Positions 14,335 to 26,064 of a stretch of 64,000 nt of DNA are shown here, piece after piece. The stretch is from Cepaea nemoralis. Its lineage: Eukaryota > Mollusca > Gastropoda > Stylommatophora > Helicidae. The stretch is from the NCBI GenBank assembly GCA_014155875.1, contig JACEFZ010005134.1, positions 1 through 64,000 of the forward strand. Direction: 5' to 3'. Within the stretch, counting starts at the first letter, position 1. Each line of letters starts with the position of its first letter. The notes under the pieces are model-generated. The model did no database searches, had not been told where the DNA came from, and worked only from the letters and a program-made list of their open reading frames with translations. A program made the translations under genes and the position numbers.

Positions 14335-15114
14335 TGTCATATGGCAAATGACAGTGATGCAACATTCAATTGATGAGTTATCGCATCAAAGAAGAAGATA
14401 CAGAGTGTCACAAATATTGAACATAGTGACACCAATATTGAACGCAATTCAGACGTCATGAAAATACGTCACCTAACGCCGTAACGGCTCAAGCGTGAGT
14501 TGTGATCCAGCTTGCGAAGCCAGAGGATGTGTTCTACCGCCAGTCACGGAATTCCAGCCGTTATGCTTCTGCCAGTCTTCGGTATCTACAGGGAGTAGCT
14601 CGGGTTGTGTATTGCCATTCAATGGAGATAGTCCGGGCTTTACTGACGTCCACGATCGCTGACATTCGTTGGAGTCGCATGTTGAGGCGTGCTGGCCGAA
14701 TCATGATCGGGCCATAGACGTTGGCTGATCGACATTGGTTACCAGTAGGGTACAAGTAAGGTAGGCGATGATCATATGTGCATTAGTATGATAGCAGACA
14801 GCCAGCTTGATTCCTAACATTAACATTGGGATGGGGAGACGATTAGTGAAGGAAGGACGGGAGTGCTTGTGATGCGCGAAAGACTCAAGACTGGATGCGC
14901 ATACCCACTCATAGCCGTTAGCTGATGTCACCTGTGTGTAAGTATACCACAGTTCGCTCTACCTCACATTTGTTGAGTGGTTCTTGGAATGCATAGTGAG
15001 GCTGTTATATATGCTGTGTAGTAATGTCGGCGCATGCCACTCATGTTCGCAGAGAGTCATTTTACCCTAGAGCCAAGATAGATCTTGAGGTGAACGTTGC
15101 TGCATTATAGTGCA
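14335..15114 (+). repeat. 3' LTR
   Basis: Same TG...CA termini as the 5' LTR, with about 2% substitutions by eye count. It joins LINE B sequence directly at 15115. Confidence 0.9.
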
Positions 15115-15804
15115 TGAACTCATATCTTAGAGAGAGACTAACGTTACCTTTTGACACTTCTAAGTTACTTTCTTCTGTTAATTCTTCCCTTTCTCCATTA
15201 TATAATTCTCTTATATACTCATTCCACCTCTTCATTATAGCACCTTCCTCCAATAATATCTTTCCTGTTTTTGATTTTAAACACCCCGTGAGCTCACTGA
15301 TTTGTCTGTGCATACTTTTTTAATCTTTAATGGAATTTAATTCAATTTGTTTGCATTGCTCGTTTAACTAACTTTCTTTTGCCTTCACACATTTATCTCT
15401 TATTTCTTTATTTATCTTAGCATACTCTTATTTGTCATTTTTATTATGTTTCCTGTTGTCCATCAGCATTAAGATTTCTTCATTCATCCATTTAATTACC
15501 TTAGCTTTCTGGCTTCTCTCCAGTAATATTTATTTGCTAGTTTGATGAATGGAGTTCCTTAACATTTCCCATTGATCATTTATACTCAGTATTTTAGCTA
15601 TTGCATTGTACCTATTTTTCACAGTCACTCTGTATTGTTCTTGAATTTCTTTATCTACTTTCAGAACCTCTTTATTAAGTCTCAGGTTCTTAACCATTTT
15701 TCCCCTCTCTTTAATCTTACTTTTATTTGTCCACATAGTGGTACATGATCACTATTACCGTCAGCACCAGGCATTGTCTTTACATTAATTAATGTATTTC
15801 TAAA
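15115..15804 (-). pseudogene. LINE B linker and endonuclease end
   Basis: The minus strand carries the end of the endonuclease (NVKTMPGADGNSDHVPL, about 15725-15790), the connecting region LRLNKEVLKVDKEIQEQYR, and the region before the RT ending in TEESNLEVSKG. The left end is the LTR-element boundary and the right end is the Nimb-1 target duplication. Confidence 0.8.
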
Positions 15805-15821
15805 TCTTTTATTATCAGTTA

Positions 15822-16433
15822 TCAGTTATCAGTTGGGGTATCTTCGTTGCACTCCGGACATGTCCATAGGTGCTCAGATCCTCCCCCCAGCATATGCATC
15901 AGCGTCCGGTGGCTAATAGTGCCAGTTCTGTGTTGGTTGACGAGGCGCTTTGTTTTCCCGATGTACCTCTCGCGTCTGGCTGTGCCGATTCTTACTCCCA
16001 GGTCTTTCATCCTGGAGAGCGATGTGGAATCACTGGCGTCAAAATCCTCTGTTCTCGCCATATCTGTAAGGGCGTTAATAACATCCGCACGATCCATGGG
16101 CTGGCCATCTACAGGGGGTGCAGAGCCAGCCAATTTATCAGCTCGTTCATTTCCCTCGACTCCCGCATGTCCCGGGACGAAGATGAAGGTGACTTTGCGG
16201 ACAGCAGACTTCCGCAGCGACTCAGTCCACTGTCTACGTACAGATCCAGCTTCGACCTTCTGAATCATGCTCATTGAATCACTTAGTACACACACGTTGG
16301 TATAATGCTGTGATTCCAGCCATATGAAAGCCTGTGTAACTGCCATCACCTCCATCGTCATGCTGCTCGTGGTCATAGAGTGGGCACCACTGGATTCTTG
16401 AACGGTTCGGCCCGCTGAACGGGCTGTAAATCC
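15822..16433 (-). pseudogene. Nimb-1 RNase H domain
   Basis: Continues the RT frame after the TGA. It has TMEVMAV (catalytic Glu), VLSDSMSM (catalytic Asp), FVPGHAGVEGNERADKLAG (the His region), and ends with a short CPEC zinc-type motif. RNase H would remove the RNA template. The first Asp lies just upstream in the IYTDG motif. Confidence 0.9.
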
Positions 16434-18200
16434 TCACGCACTTCTCTGCTGCTTTACAACAGATCCATCTGTATAGATGAGCACTTCGGGGCTATCTGAG
16501 TGATCATAGATGAGCGCGTTAACCTCTGCATTGACAGCGGCAGGGTTCTGCTCTCTGCACCGTCTGTCGAGTGTGATAATGCAGGAAAAGGTGCACTTAA
16601 AAGCTGGAGGCACCGGCACCCATTCCTTGCCGGGGTTGATACTGGTTAGACTGCAGACCTGTCCGACGACATCTTCCGCCCGACCCATCCACGATTTGCC
16701 CCTCTTTAGCCTGTCACCCTTTTCTCTGAATACAGCGTCATGCAGAGGGTGCTGCTCATCTGCACCTATTTTTAAGTATGCACGAGCTCTCCAGATCTTG
16801 ATCCTGTGTTCCATTGTCGGGAAGTCAAGGAGGTATCTCATTGCTACACAGCTGGTGTCTCTCGTGCAGCCCAAAATGATGCGCATGGCTTCGTTTTGTA
16901 CCTTTTCAAGTCTTCCAATCTGTGTAGGGCTGACAGTGAGGATGGCCAGGGCATACTCGATGCGTGAAAGCACAAGTCCTTGGAACAGAAGTAATAGCAG
17001 TCTTTGCTCGATATTGGCAGTCGCCATGACTCTCATTGCTGCCAAACCTTTTCGAGCCTTCGTTATGACATAATCGACATGATCTCTGAAGGACAGGCTA
17101 CGATCAAGCCTCACGCCAAGATATGTCATTGACTGGGTTCTACTCAGAATGCTCCCATCCATTCTTACTGCCGGCAGGTCTGTTTTCACAATATGGTTGT
17201 TTAGTGAGAACCATGTAACCGTTGCCTTTGCAGGGTTGACAAGGGCGTCGGCATCAGCACACCATGAGGAAATTCGATCTAGTTCGCCCTGCATATGGTT
17301 GGCAACCGCCTGTCTATCTCGACCCTGTCGATACACGAGGATGTCGTCAACGAATGATAGAGTCCTACCCCTCCCATCCAACTGTTGTTCAGTGATCGGC
17401 ACCGTATACACGTTGAATAGTACTGGTGACAGTGGTGAACCCTGCGGCAATCCTGGACATATCGTAATCGGCTCAGAAGACCAACTCCCGCATCTTAGCA
17501 CCACCTTCCTTTGGAGTAGAACTGCAGCTATCCATCGTACAAGGTGAGGGTGCACTTTCAGTCTGAGGAGGGTTTGCATCAAGTGCTTGAAAGATACTCT
17601 GTTATATGCGTCCTCTAAGTCTATGGCGGCCGCACATGTCTCTTCTCTGAGCTGAAATCCTTCGTAAACATCTTGAGCAAAGACCGCCGCATTCAGCCAT
17701 GACTCTTTGTTGCGTCTGTATCCTCCAAGTGTGGGCGGGAAGCAGCCGAGCTGTTCCAAGTCCCAAGCAAGTCTGTGTGCTACAATTTTCTCCAGTAGCT
17801 TGCCAACAGTATTCTGCATCGTAATGATTCTATAGCCGCTTATCTTGGAGTGGTCTTTGTTCGGTTTTGGCAGCGGCAGCAAGTAGCTGTGTAGCCATTC
17901 TTCTTTGACCTGACCCCTCTGGATACTGGTGTTGAATTCTCTGGCCAGTTCTTCCATGTCATCATCTGATATCACTATTAGGTCACCATATCGGATGCCG
18001 TCTGGGCCTGGGGCGGTGTTAGGTGATTTCTTGAGCATCGCACGCAATATGTCAACTGTGATTGTCCATTCTTCGTCTGTCCCGACCCCCTCACACAACT
18101 GAGAGAGTGTTGTTGTGGTCCTCTGTCTGGCGGGCTCGTCTTTCTGGTCAGTCTGTTCTATGTAGCGTGCAAGAAGGGCCTTACCTTTATCCGCATCCGA
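16434..18200 (-). pseudogene. Nimb-1 reverse transcriptase
   Basis: Blocks in order: ITVDILRAMLKKSPNTAPGP, KISGYRIITMQNTVGKLLEK, CAAAIDLEDAYNRV (first catalytic Asp), GLPQGSPLSPVLFN, SFVDDILVYRQG (FVDD instead of YADD), then the thumb with TYLGVRLDRSL and the C-terminal IILGCTRDTSC. All core RT motifs are intact. It runs into RNase H (LIYTDGSVV) and is closed by a TGA replacing the Trp seen at the same point of Nimb-2. Confidence 0.92.
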
Positions 18201-19477
18201 CTTTTTCCATGCCAGGTCTGTGCCTTGAAAGTCTGGAATACCCTACGTTGTGCAGCACCGTTCATGCTCTTGTGGAGGCGCCAGAATGTCGTAAGAGATT
18301 GCTCGGAGCACACCTTCCTGCAGAACTCGTCCCATTTGTCGGCCTTGGCCTGTTTGGCGCAGGATTTGAATAAAGTCGTCGTCCTAACGACCTCAGTCTT
18401 CAGGTTCTCCAACTCAACCTGTGGCATGTTAGCCTTTCTGGCCTTTTGCCAGTCTTTGACAGCCTGCCTCTTTCCCAGCCACACCTTCTCGACCTCTCCA
18501 TTCCACCATGGTGGCTGCAGCCATCTTTCTTGTCTCCTACGGGAGGAAGTTAGTTTCCGTCTTCTGATCTTGCTTATGGCGTCTTGACCAGTGGTGTCGT
18601 ACGGGAAGGCATTGGTCTTGTTTCTTTGACTCATGGCCCCGTCTTTCTTGATCAGGATGACACAAGGGTAGTGGTCACTATCGTGGTATCCCAGTGTGCC
18701 CCACCGGCACCTTTGTGCGATGGTGGGCGACACCAGAGCCAAGTCAATGATGCTGTCAGAGTCGCCTGGTCGAGTGGCCATTCTAGTGACCTTCCCATCA
18801 TTCAGACAGATTAGGGCAGCAGATGCCAGGGCGCCCTCCAAATCTTCTCCCTATCTATTGGTGATGTAATTCCCCCATTGACTGCCTCTGGCATTGAAGT
18901 CCCCGCAGTAGATGATATGCCTTTCATCCATATCGAACAAACTCTGCCATTGTCGCACGTCGACCTTCCCATTTCGCGCATAGACGTTAACGATTATAAG
19001 CTGCACTGGTGTCATTATTCTTAATGCCTGCACTTGCAGGGCATCGCTGTTCCAGGTGGACATATCGATCTCAGACACTAGTATGTTGTCGCGGACCAGA
19101 ATGGCCTGTCCGAGGTGCCGCCTGTTAAGGAAAACCTGAAATCCCGCAACATTGACTGTTCCGTCGGTGAGCTGTGTTTCTTGCAAGACTACAATATCGT
19201 TCCCGTAGAGTAGTTTTTCAAGAATGGGTCGGCGTTGACTAAATGATGCACAGTTCCAGTACAGTACTCGAACATTTCCGATACCCAATCTGTCACATTT
19301 TAAGCGCCTTCTGCGCGCGCCCGCCCTCTTACCACGTTGTGTCCTAGCTGGTCGTCTGGCCGTCATGTTAGGCTTAACTATCGCCACCGGGCGCCGATGA
19401 TACGCCGAAAGAAGACCGGACGCGCGTGCACGAACTCCGTTGCACGGTCCGAACTCCATTTCACCACGAAAAAACAC
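18158..19477 (-). pseudogene. Nimb-1 endonuclease
   Basis: A basic N-terminus (RRPARTQRGKRAGARRRR) precedes the EEP endonuclease: VLYWNCASFSQRR, VVLQETQL, IYCGDFNARGSQWG, a TAG stop at 18851, then IIDLALVSP and DSDHYPC, the usual end of the fold. It would cut the target strand. Downstream is a Lys/Arg-rich linker with RRRQERWLQPPWWNGEVEK up to the frameshift near 18200. The start was chosen at the first Met of the open frame. The leader contains the YY1-like motif. Confidence 0.88.
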
Positions 19478-19531
19478 TTAATCCATACACATTTCGGAAA
19501 AAACACGTTCCATTTTACGGGACGAAGAAGT

Positions 19532-19545
19532 GTCCCGCCATCTTG
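19532..19545 (-). promoter_or_regulatory. YY1-like motif in the Nimb-1 leader
   Basis: CAAGATGGCGGGAC on the minus strand, 26 bases inside the element's 5' end at 19570. Identical to the motif in the otherwise unrelated LINE A leader. Confidence 0.55.
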
Positions 19546-19580
19546 CCCAAGGGAACTCACTGTAACTCACTCTTTTATTA

Positions 19581-20337
19581 ATAAGTATGTAATCAATTTG
19601 GTTGCGTATTTTCAAATCAGGGCTTTTCCATGTGTATAGTCGTCTTTTATGGTGTTTAAACCATGTGTTTCAAATTATCATATCATTAATATTTGCCCAT
19701 TCTATTAGTTTCTCTCCTCGTTCATTTCTTGTACCTAAACCGTAATTCCCCACTATATCCTCTGTTTTTCCCTTTCCTACTTTTGCATTAAAATCTCCCA
19801 GTATTATTTTTATTTCTTGTGATTCAATTTGAGCTATTGCCATTTCTATTTCATCGTAAAAGTGTTGTATTTCTTCTTCACTACTGCTTTTTGTTGGTGC
19901 ATATACTTGTATAATATTTATATCTATTGGTTTGCCTTTGATATTGACCATTATAACTTTATCTGAAATACACCAGTATCCATTCATAGATTTTGCTGTT
20001 TTTTTCATCAAATATTATTCCTACACCTTTTTCATGTGTGTCCCCTCCAGAATAAATTATTGTGTGTTTGTCGGTTATAATTTTGCCAGATCCCTTCCAT
20101 CTCATCCAACTTATGCCTAGTATATTCATTTTCATGTTTTCCATTTCTCTTAAAACATTGTTTAACTTTCCTAGCTCATTTAATGTCCTAACATTCCATG
20201 TTCCTACTCTAAATTTATTGGGTTTAGTTATAGTTTCAGTTTTGCCATTAGTAGCTGGATGACGGTCTGGTGTCACCTGTGGCTCATGACTGTTCCTAGG
20301 GGACGAGGATGTCCTAAGACAGCCATTAACGTCGCTC
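19581..20337 (-). pseudogene. LINE B endonuclease N-terminal part
   Basis: EEP endonuclease beginning with FRVGTWNVRTLNELGK (about 20180-20225), then MRWKGSGKI, IIYSGGDTHEKGVG, and after a frameshift near 20000 VYAPTKSSSEEE and ILGDFNAKVGKG. It ends with KIRNQIDYILIN at the Nimb-1 insertion site. The leader above 20230 is cut at 20338-20350 by Nimb-2. Confidence 0.88.
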
Positions 20338-20350
20338 ACTATTTCTGAAA

Positions 20351-22037
20351 GAATTTCGGAAAAAATTTCGGAACCAACAACAATATATCCTGGCCTACCA
20401 CAGGGATCACCATTATCTCCGTTACTGTTCAACGCCTACACAGTGAGAATCACCAGTGAGCAGATCACTGGACCTGGCAGGACATTGTCATATGCCAATG
20501 ATGTTTTAGTGTATCGTCAGGGGAAGGATAGAGAGGAGGTTGCTGTGGAACTACAAACCGAACTCAATCGCATAAGTACTTGGTGTGATGAAGCTGGGGC
20601 AATGGTCAACCCAACAAAGGCAACAGTGACTTGGTTCTCGTTGAATAATCATATTGTCAACACTCCAACACCAACTGTAATGCTGTGTTCAGAGACGGTG
20701 GAAAGAACGCAGGCAATGAATTACCTGGGGATACGGTTTGATCGAAGCCTTGCTTATAATGTGCACATAGACCAGGGGATAACAAAGGCCAAGCGGGGTT
20801 TGGCAGCTATGCGGGTGATGGCGGCAGCAAACTGTGAGCAGCGCCATCTATGTCTTCTGTACGAGGGGTTGGTCATGTCTGTTTTGGAGTATGCAATGGC
20901 AATCCTGACTCTCAGCCATAAGCAGATAGAAAGGATGGAAAGGATACAGAATGAAGCTATGCGCATTATTCTTGGATGTACAAGAGATACAGCATGCAGG
21001 GCGATGCGCTACCTTCTTGGTTTTCCAACCATTGAAGAGAGAATACAAGGTTGCAGGGCACGCGCCTACCTCAGAATTAACGCAAACACACAACATCCAC
21101 TGCATAGTGAAATTAGGAAGGTGAAGGGCAGCAGGTTAAAAAGAGGACGGTCGTGGATGGGTCAAGCCGAAGACATTCTTCAACAGGTGTGTTCACTTGA
21201 GGACTTAGAACCTGGCGAGGAGTGGGTGCAAGTGCCAACAGACTTCTGCACATCCTTTTCAGTTTGCATCCAACTAGATAGAAAATGCAGACAAGAAAAT
21301 CCGGCTGCTGTTGAGGCTGAAGTACAAGCGTTGATTTTCGAGAATTCGCTAGACGGTGACGCGGTCATCTACACAGATGGGTCGGTCGTCCGACATGTGA
21401 GAAGCTCATGGGCCTTTACAGCTCGGGCCGGAGGGAGAATTGTGAAGGAGGACTCTGGTGCTTTCACTGAAACCACAAGTAGCCTGACCATGGAAGTCAT
21501 GGCAGTAAGTAAAGCAATAACATGGCTCGAGACACAGACATTCACTAGGGCTTGTTTCCTTAGCGACTCAATGAACATGATCAAGAGGATAGAGGAGGGG
21601 TCGATCCGAAGAGAATGGTTGCTGCCTCTGGAGCGGTCTCGACTGGCAAAGATTAGATTCATCTTCGTGCCAGGGCATGCGGGAGTACAAGGAAATGAGC
21701 GGGCTGACAAACTCGCAGGTGAGGCTACTGTGGAGGGCGGACGCGCCATGGACCAGGCCGACATTCTGAATGCTCTACGAGAAGTAAGACTTTTGCGAGA
21801 ACCAAGTGATGACTGTGAATCTACAACAATGGCCAGACTGCGAGAGCAGCAAATTAAAAGAGGGGTGGCCAAACAAGAACACTACGCAGGAAGCCAAAGA
21901 AGATTTATAAACCAACACAGAACTGGCGTCGTTAGCCGCTACACGTTGCGGGATTTGCTGAGGAGGGGATCCGAGCACTTATGGACTGAATGGTTCGATG
22001 TGCAATGAGGATGATCTGTCGACTAACTAACTAACTA
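20351..22037 (+). mobile_element. 5'-truncated RNase H LINE (Nimb-2)
   Basis: Inserted into the LINE B leader in the opposite orientation with a 13-bp target duplication, actatttctgaaa at 20338-20350 and 22038-22050. It starts within the RT and ends in a (CTAA)n tail after tgtcgactaac. Typical outcome of incomplete reverse transcription. Confidence 0.9.
20405..22008 (+). pseudogene. Nimb-2 RT (partial) and RNase H
   Basis: Open for over 500 codons. It starts at the PGLPQGSPLSPLLFNAYT block, then has SYANDVLVY, where the first Asp of the FVDD/YADD box is Asn, a catalytic loss. The thumb and C-terminal region (IILGCTRDTACRAMRYLLGF) are intact, followed by RNase H with VIYTDGSVV, TMEVMAV, FLSDSMNM and FVPGHAGVQGNERADKLAG. 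The last zinc-type motif is missing because of a short deletion after EHLWT. RT N-terminal blocks and endonuclease are absent. Confidence 0.92.
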
Positions 22038-22050
22038 ACTATTTCTGAAA

Positions 22051-22360
22051 AATGTGTCACCATGAAATTTTGGGAAGATAATGTGATGGTTTCCCCTGGC
22101 CTTCCACATTCACATGGTGGTCTTTTAACTCTGCCTTTGACAGCCATTTCCGACTGTCAGGACAAGTGAGTGCCCTGCTCTGCTCAGCTGCAGAGTTGTC
22201 CACTTATTCCGGTGGATACCCGGTCCCCAGAGCTGTGTTAGCCACACCGTGGTGTGTTTCCATCCTCTACCACGTGGAGGTGCAGTTGGGATTTTTCCCT
22301 CATAAAGTTATGGTCTATGACCAAAACTCTCCAGTACTTTTAGAGGACAAAAAAATCCCT
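22051..22360. other. LINE B leader remnant and unassigned sequence
   Basis: The first part continues the LINE B leader after the Nimb-2 target duplication. Its limit is unclear. The rest (from about 22170) contains accacgtggaggtg, also seen at 2848-2862, suggesting a dispersed repeat. No gene. Confidence 0.4.
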
Positions 22361-22585
22361 TGGCAGTTGCAAACTAAAAAGAGTAGCCTAACGGCGCTGC
22401 CCGGGCAAAATTTCGAATTAAAAATCTATCCAAAGTATTTCAGGATTCTCACCGGTGCTACGGAGTTCGTGCATTGAGCTGAGTTTCTCCAGACTGAGGT
22501 TTGAGTTAGGAGGAGAACGGAGCACTTATGGGTTACACCCGTGCGCCGTGATGTTGATCCATCGACTAAACTAAACTAAACTAAA
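22361..22585 (+). mobile_element. SINE S1b, 5'-truncated
   Basis: Matches the body of the SINE at 62995-63293 on the other strand: aagagtagc, gctgcccggg, ggtgctacgg, gcacttatgggttacac, gtgatgttgatcc and tcgactaaact. It ends in (CTAAA)n. The tRNA-like head is missing. The 3' end resembles that of Nimb-2. Confidence 0.8.
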
Positions 22586-22587
22586 CC

Positions 22588-23530
22588 GCTCCAGTGGCAG
22601 CGACTACTCTCTTCGGATCCACCCCAATCTCCTTGAGCATGCGCATTGAGTCACTAAGGAAACATGCCCGAGTGAATGTCTGTGTCTCGAGCCATGTTAT
22701 TGCTTTACTTACTGCGATGACTTCCATAGTCAGGCTACTTGTTATCAAAGCAAAAGCACCAGAATCTTTCTTTACAATTCTTCCTCCAGCCTGAGCCGTA
22801 AAGGCCCATGAACTTCTCACTCTTCGAACGACCGACCCATCTGTGTAAATGACAGCATCACCCTCTAAACATTTCTCGAAGATCAAAGCCTGTACTTCCG
22901 CCTCCACAGCAGCCGGAATGTGTTGTCTGCATTTTCTGTCTAATTGGATGCAAACTGTGAAGGACGTACATAAATCTATTGGCACTTGTACCCATTCCTG
23001 GACAGGTTTTAAGTCCTCAAGTGAACACACCTTTTAAAGAAAGTCTTTGGCTTGACCCATCCACGATATTCCTCTGTGTAACCTGCTGCCCTTTACCTTA
23101 TTAATTTCAATATGCAGTGGATGCTGTGTGTTTGCGTTGACTCTGAGGTAGGCACGTGCTCTCCAAATGTGTATTCTGTCCCCAATGGTTGGAAAATCAA
23201 GAAGGTAGTGCATTGCCCTGCATGCTGTATCTCTTGTACATCCAAGAATAATACGCATAGCTTCGCTATGTATCCTTTCTATCCTTTGCATATGCTTACG
23301 GCAGCGGATCAGGATCGCCACCATCGCATACTCCAAAACAGAAAGGACCAGACCCGCGTAAAGAAGACATAGACGGCGCTGCTCCCTGTTTGCCGCCGCG
23401 ATGACATGCATCGCAGCCAAACCCCACTTGGCCTTTGTTATCACCTGATCTATGTGCTCATTATAAGCAAATCTTCGATCAAAACATATCAGCAGGTAAT
23501 TCATTGCCTGCGTTCTTTTTACAGTGTCTG
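22588..23530 (-). pseudogene. Nimb-3 RT C-terminus and RNase H
   Basis: 23034-23504 encodes the RT C-terminal region (RRLCLLYAGLVLSVLEYAM, IILGCTRDTACRAMHYLLDF). A break near 23035 leads to 22581-23030 with RNase H motifs VIYTDGSVVRRV, TMEVIAV and FLSDSMRM. It ends before the PGHAG block. Closely related to Nimb-2. Confidence 0.88.
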
Positions 23531-23553
23531 AACACAGATTTACAATTGATGTT

Positions 23554-24812
23554 CTTCTTCTTCTTCAGCTTTCCGAGCCATTGAGGTTCTTTGCTGCAAA
23601 TACAATCCGTCTCCATTCGTCTCTCTGGTGGACCTTTTCTTGCCAGTCGTTGATTCCAAGTGCTTGTAGGTCTGTACATGTATTATCTCTCCACCGTCTT
23701 CTTGGTCTACCTCGGGGTCTACGGTCATTTATTTCCTGAGTGTAAGCGAGTTTTGTTTCCCTATTATCTTCCATTCTTTCTATATGCCCCAGCCATTGTA
23801 GTCTATTAGCCTTCATGATACCAGTGATTAGCGGGGACTTAAACAGATCATACATGTCTTTGTTATTTCTTCTTTTCCACTCTCCACTTTGTGTATCCCT
23901 AATGGGTCCAAAGATGCGTCTTAAAATTTTGTTCTCAAAGGTTTGTAACAAGGCTTCGTCTCCTTTCGTTGTACTCCAGGTTTCAGAGCCATACAGCACA
24001 ACTGGTCTGATCAGTGTTTTGTATATTGTGATTTTGGTATTACGAGATAGCGCCTTTGATTTTAGTAGATGTTGTAGTGCATAGTATATCTTATTTCCAG
24101 AATTGATTCTAGTTTGTATTTCTTCCCTTATGATGTTGGAGCAGTTGAAGATTGTACCCAGGTATTTGTATGTTTCCGTTCTTTTAATGGTCATATTATC
24201 TATTTGTATGTGGCCAGAGTTTTTAGCCATTCCGTCTCTTGAAATTACCATATATTCTGTCTTATCTTGGTTGATAACCAGCCCCATCTGTTGGGCTTTT
24301 TCCTTTAAGTGAGTCAATATTTCCAATGTCTTTTGTTCACTTTGCCCTGTAATATCTATATCATCTGCATAACCAAGCAGCTTGGATGTTCCTCCAATAT
24401 CACATTCCTCCTTTATCTTCCTTACAACTTTATCTAGAGCCAGATTGAAGAGTAGCGGCGATAGTGTATCACCCTGTTTCAAGCCAGATGTTATTTGGAA
24501 AGGGTCTGATTTCCTGCCTTTATATGTTACTATATTATAAGTATCTTCCATGCATAGTCTGGTCATGTTGATTAACTTCCTTGGTATTCCAAATTCCTGC
24601 ATAGCATTCCATAGACTATTCCTATATACACTATCATAAGCTTTTTTAAAATCCACAAAAATGTTATGGAGATCTCTTTTATATTCCCAATGTTTCTCGG
24701 CTATTTGTCGTAAGATAAATATCTGATCTATTGTTGATCTGTTTTGTCTAAAACCCGCCTGGTAGTCACCTAATATGTCTTCTGAATATGGTTTTAGTCT
24801 ATTTAGTAATAC
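23554..24812 (-). mobile_element. 5'-truncated RTE-like LINE C
   Basis: 1.26 kb inserted in Nimb-3 with target duplication tgatgtt. Its 3' tail is (GAA)n, seen as cttcttcttcttc at 23552-23564. The 5' end is truncated in the RT. Confidence 0.88.
23565..24811 (-). CDS. LINE C reverse transcriptase, C-terminal two thirds
   Basis: Open without a stop from the truncated 5' end: DYQAGFRQNRSTIDQIF, FVDFKKAYDSVYRNSLW (first catalytic Asp, about 24640-24656), GLKQGDTLSPLLF, LLGYADDIDI (catalytic box, about 24350-24380), then the C-terminal region with RLQWLGHIERMEDNRE and RRPRGRPRRRWRD. Among the LINEs here it has one of the cleanest frames, about 360 codons from the internal Met at 24656. It lacks the endonuclease and RT N-terminus, so cannot move by itself. 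No promoter is expected. Confidence 0.85.
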
Positions 24813-24819
24813 TGATGTT

Positions 24820-25010
24820 GGAGTGTAACATTATGGTTATTCAAAGAGAACCATGTCACTGCTGCCTTCGTTGGCTTGACCATTGCCCCAGATTCCACAC
24901 ACCAAGCACTTATGCGATTTAGTTCTGTTTGTAGTTCCACAGCAACCCGATCTCTATCCTTACTCTGATGATATACTACCACATCGTCGGCATATGACAA
25001 TACCCTCCAC
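24820..25010 (-). pseudogene. Nimb-3 RT catalytic segment
   Basis: VLSYADDVVVYHQSKDRDRV carries an intact YADD box, unlike Nimb-2 (YAND). It continues with WCVESGAMVKPTKAAVTWF and is cut by LINE C, then continues at 23546 and below. Confidence 0.88.
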
Positions 25011-25125
25011 TATAGTATAGTATAGTATAGTATAGTATAGTATAGTATAGTATAGTATAGTATAGTATAGCATAGCATAACATAGTATAGTATAGTATAT
25101 ATTAGGGTATAGTATATATTAGGGT
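25010..25125. repeat. (TATAG)n repeat, left flank of LINE D
   Basis: About 20 TATAG/CATAG units, decaying to tatattagggtatag near 25100-25125. The same repeat lies at the other end of LINE D (29219-29301). Confidence 0.95.
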
Positions 25126-26064
25126 AGCGGGGTAGGGGTACACCCTATCAAAGGAGAAGTAAGGTGCCTCCTTCCCTCCGCTAGCCTACGGGACACCCTT
25201 GGGCAAGGTGGAGTACCCGTTTAGCCCCCCCCCCCCCCAACAGGGTAACGTGAAGCCATGGGAGCAGGTGGTGGATTGGACTTGGGAGCAGCTGACAGAT
25301 AGTTGTTAGTTATGGTTTCAAGTCGGTGACAGTGGGCAGAGGATCTCTCAGTAGAGACAATGGCTACGGTCATCCGATTAGTATGGTCACTGCCAGGAAG
25401 GAAGAATGGTAGACTTCCCTCCTTATTGATTCCCGGGCAGAGGAGGCTCGTCAGCCTTGGTTGGTATCTCTTCTAAGAGAAGGAATTCTAAATCTCAAAC
25501 CTCCGCTGCCTTGCGGGTATACCCATATGGGAAAGGCTTCGGGAGTAAACCCTGAGGACAAATCCGGAGATGGAGTCCCTAAGGCAGTTCCATGTTGTAA
25601 ACAACATAGTTCTGGCAACTCCTGCGACGGCACCGATGCCAAGTTGCATTGGCTACTGCCTTTCCCTTGGTCAACATCGGCGACGTGGAGAGGGGGAACC
25701 TGCTACTGGGCAACAGCTGGTTCTCCGATTTCCATTGCCCAGGCTTGTGCCCTGAAGAGGTCACTTCAGCACCGTGTAAAGCGGGGACACAACACGGGAA
25801 GCAGCATTTGCCGGTTATAAGTCTTAATGCTCGATTGGCGTAGAGCAAGGCGCCAGGGGCTACTTCCGACGGTGGGAGAGATCATCGTATCTCACTAGAC
25901 AGCTACCGCCCGCCTAAGCTGGGCAGCCCCCAGTCAATAAGGTGTTGTCTCGCCACGGTTCATCTGCTCCCGAGGGTGTGTGGAGCTTAGGGGAAAATCC
26001 TGACACATGGACTGCAATCTATACACCTAACAGCAGGAAAAAAAACAAAACAACCGGCCCTAAG

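Larger units (their letters stand above)
15815..19570 (-). mobile_element. Full-length RNase H LINE (Nimb-1), I-superfamily type
   Basis: A 3756-bp LINE inserted in the LINE B endonuclease with a perfect 10-bp target duplication, tcttttatta at 15805-15814 and 19571-19580. The order is leader, endonuclease, RT, RNase H, then a short tandem tail of about (TAACTGA)3. Coding runs almost end to end in one ORF with only three lesions: TAG at 18851-18853, a one-base frameshift near 18200, and TGA (Trp to stop) at 16434-16436. The presence of RNase H places it near the I, Nimb, Ingi or Loa groups. The exact clade was not determined. Confidence 0.9.
22586..25010 (-). mobile_element. RNase H LINE (Nimb-3) split by LINE C
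   Basis: Two pieces, 22586-23553 (RNase H and RT C-terminus) and 24813 to about 25010 (RT catalytic part). They rejoin across a 7-bp target duplication, tgatgtt at 23547-23553 and 24813-24819. The 3' end is cut in mid RNase H, where it meets the SINE S1b tail, which is unusual because LINEs normally keep their 3' ends. The 5' end stops at the TATAG repeat. Confidence 0.85.

Noticed and set aside
16510..17073. 187-codon plus-strand frame opposite Nimb-1 RT
   Set aside because: Antisense to a clear RT with all motifs. Shadow frame.
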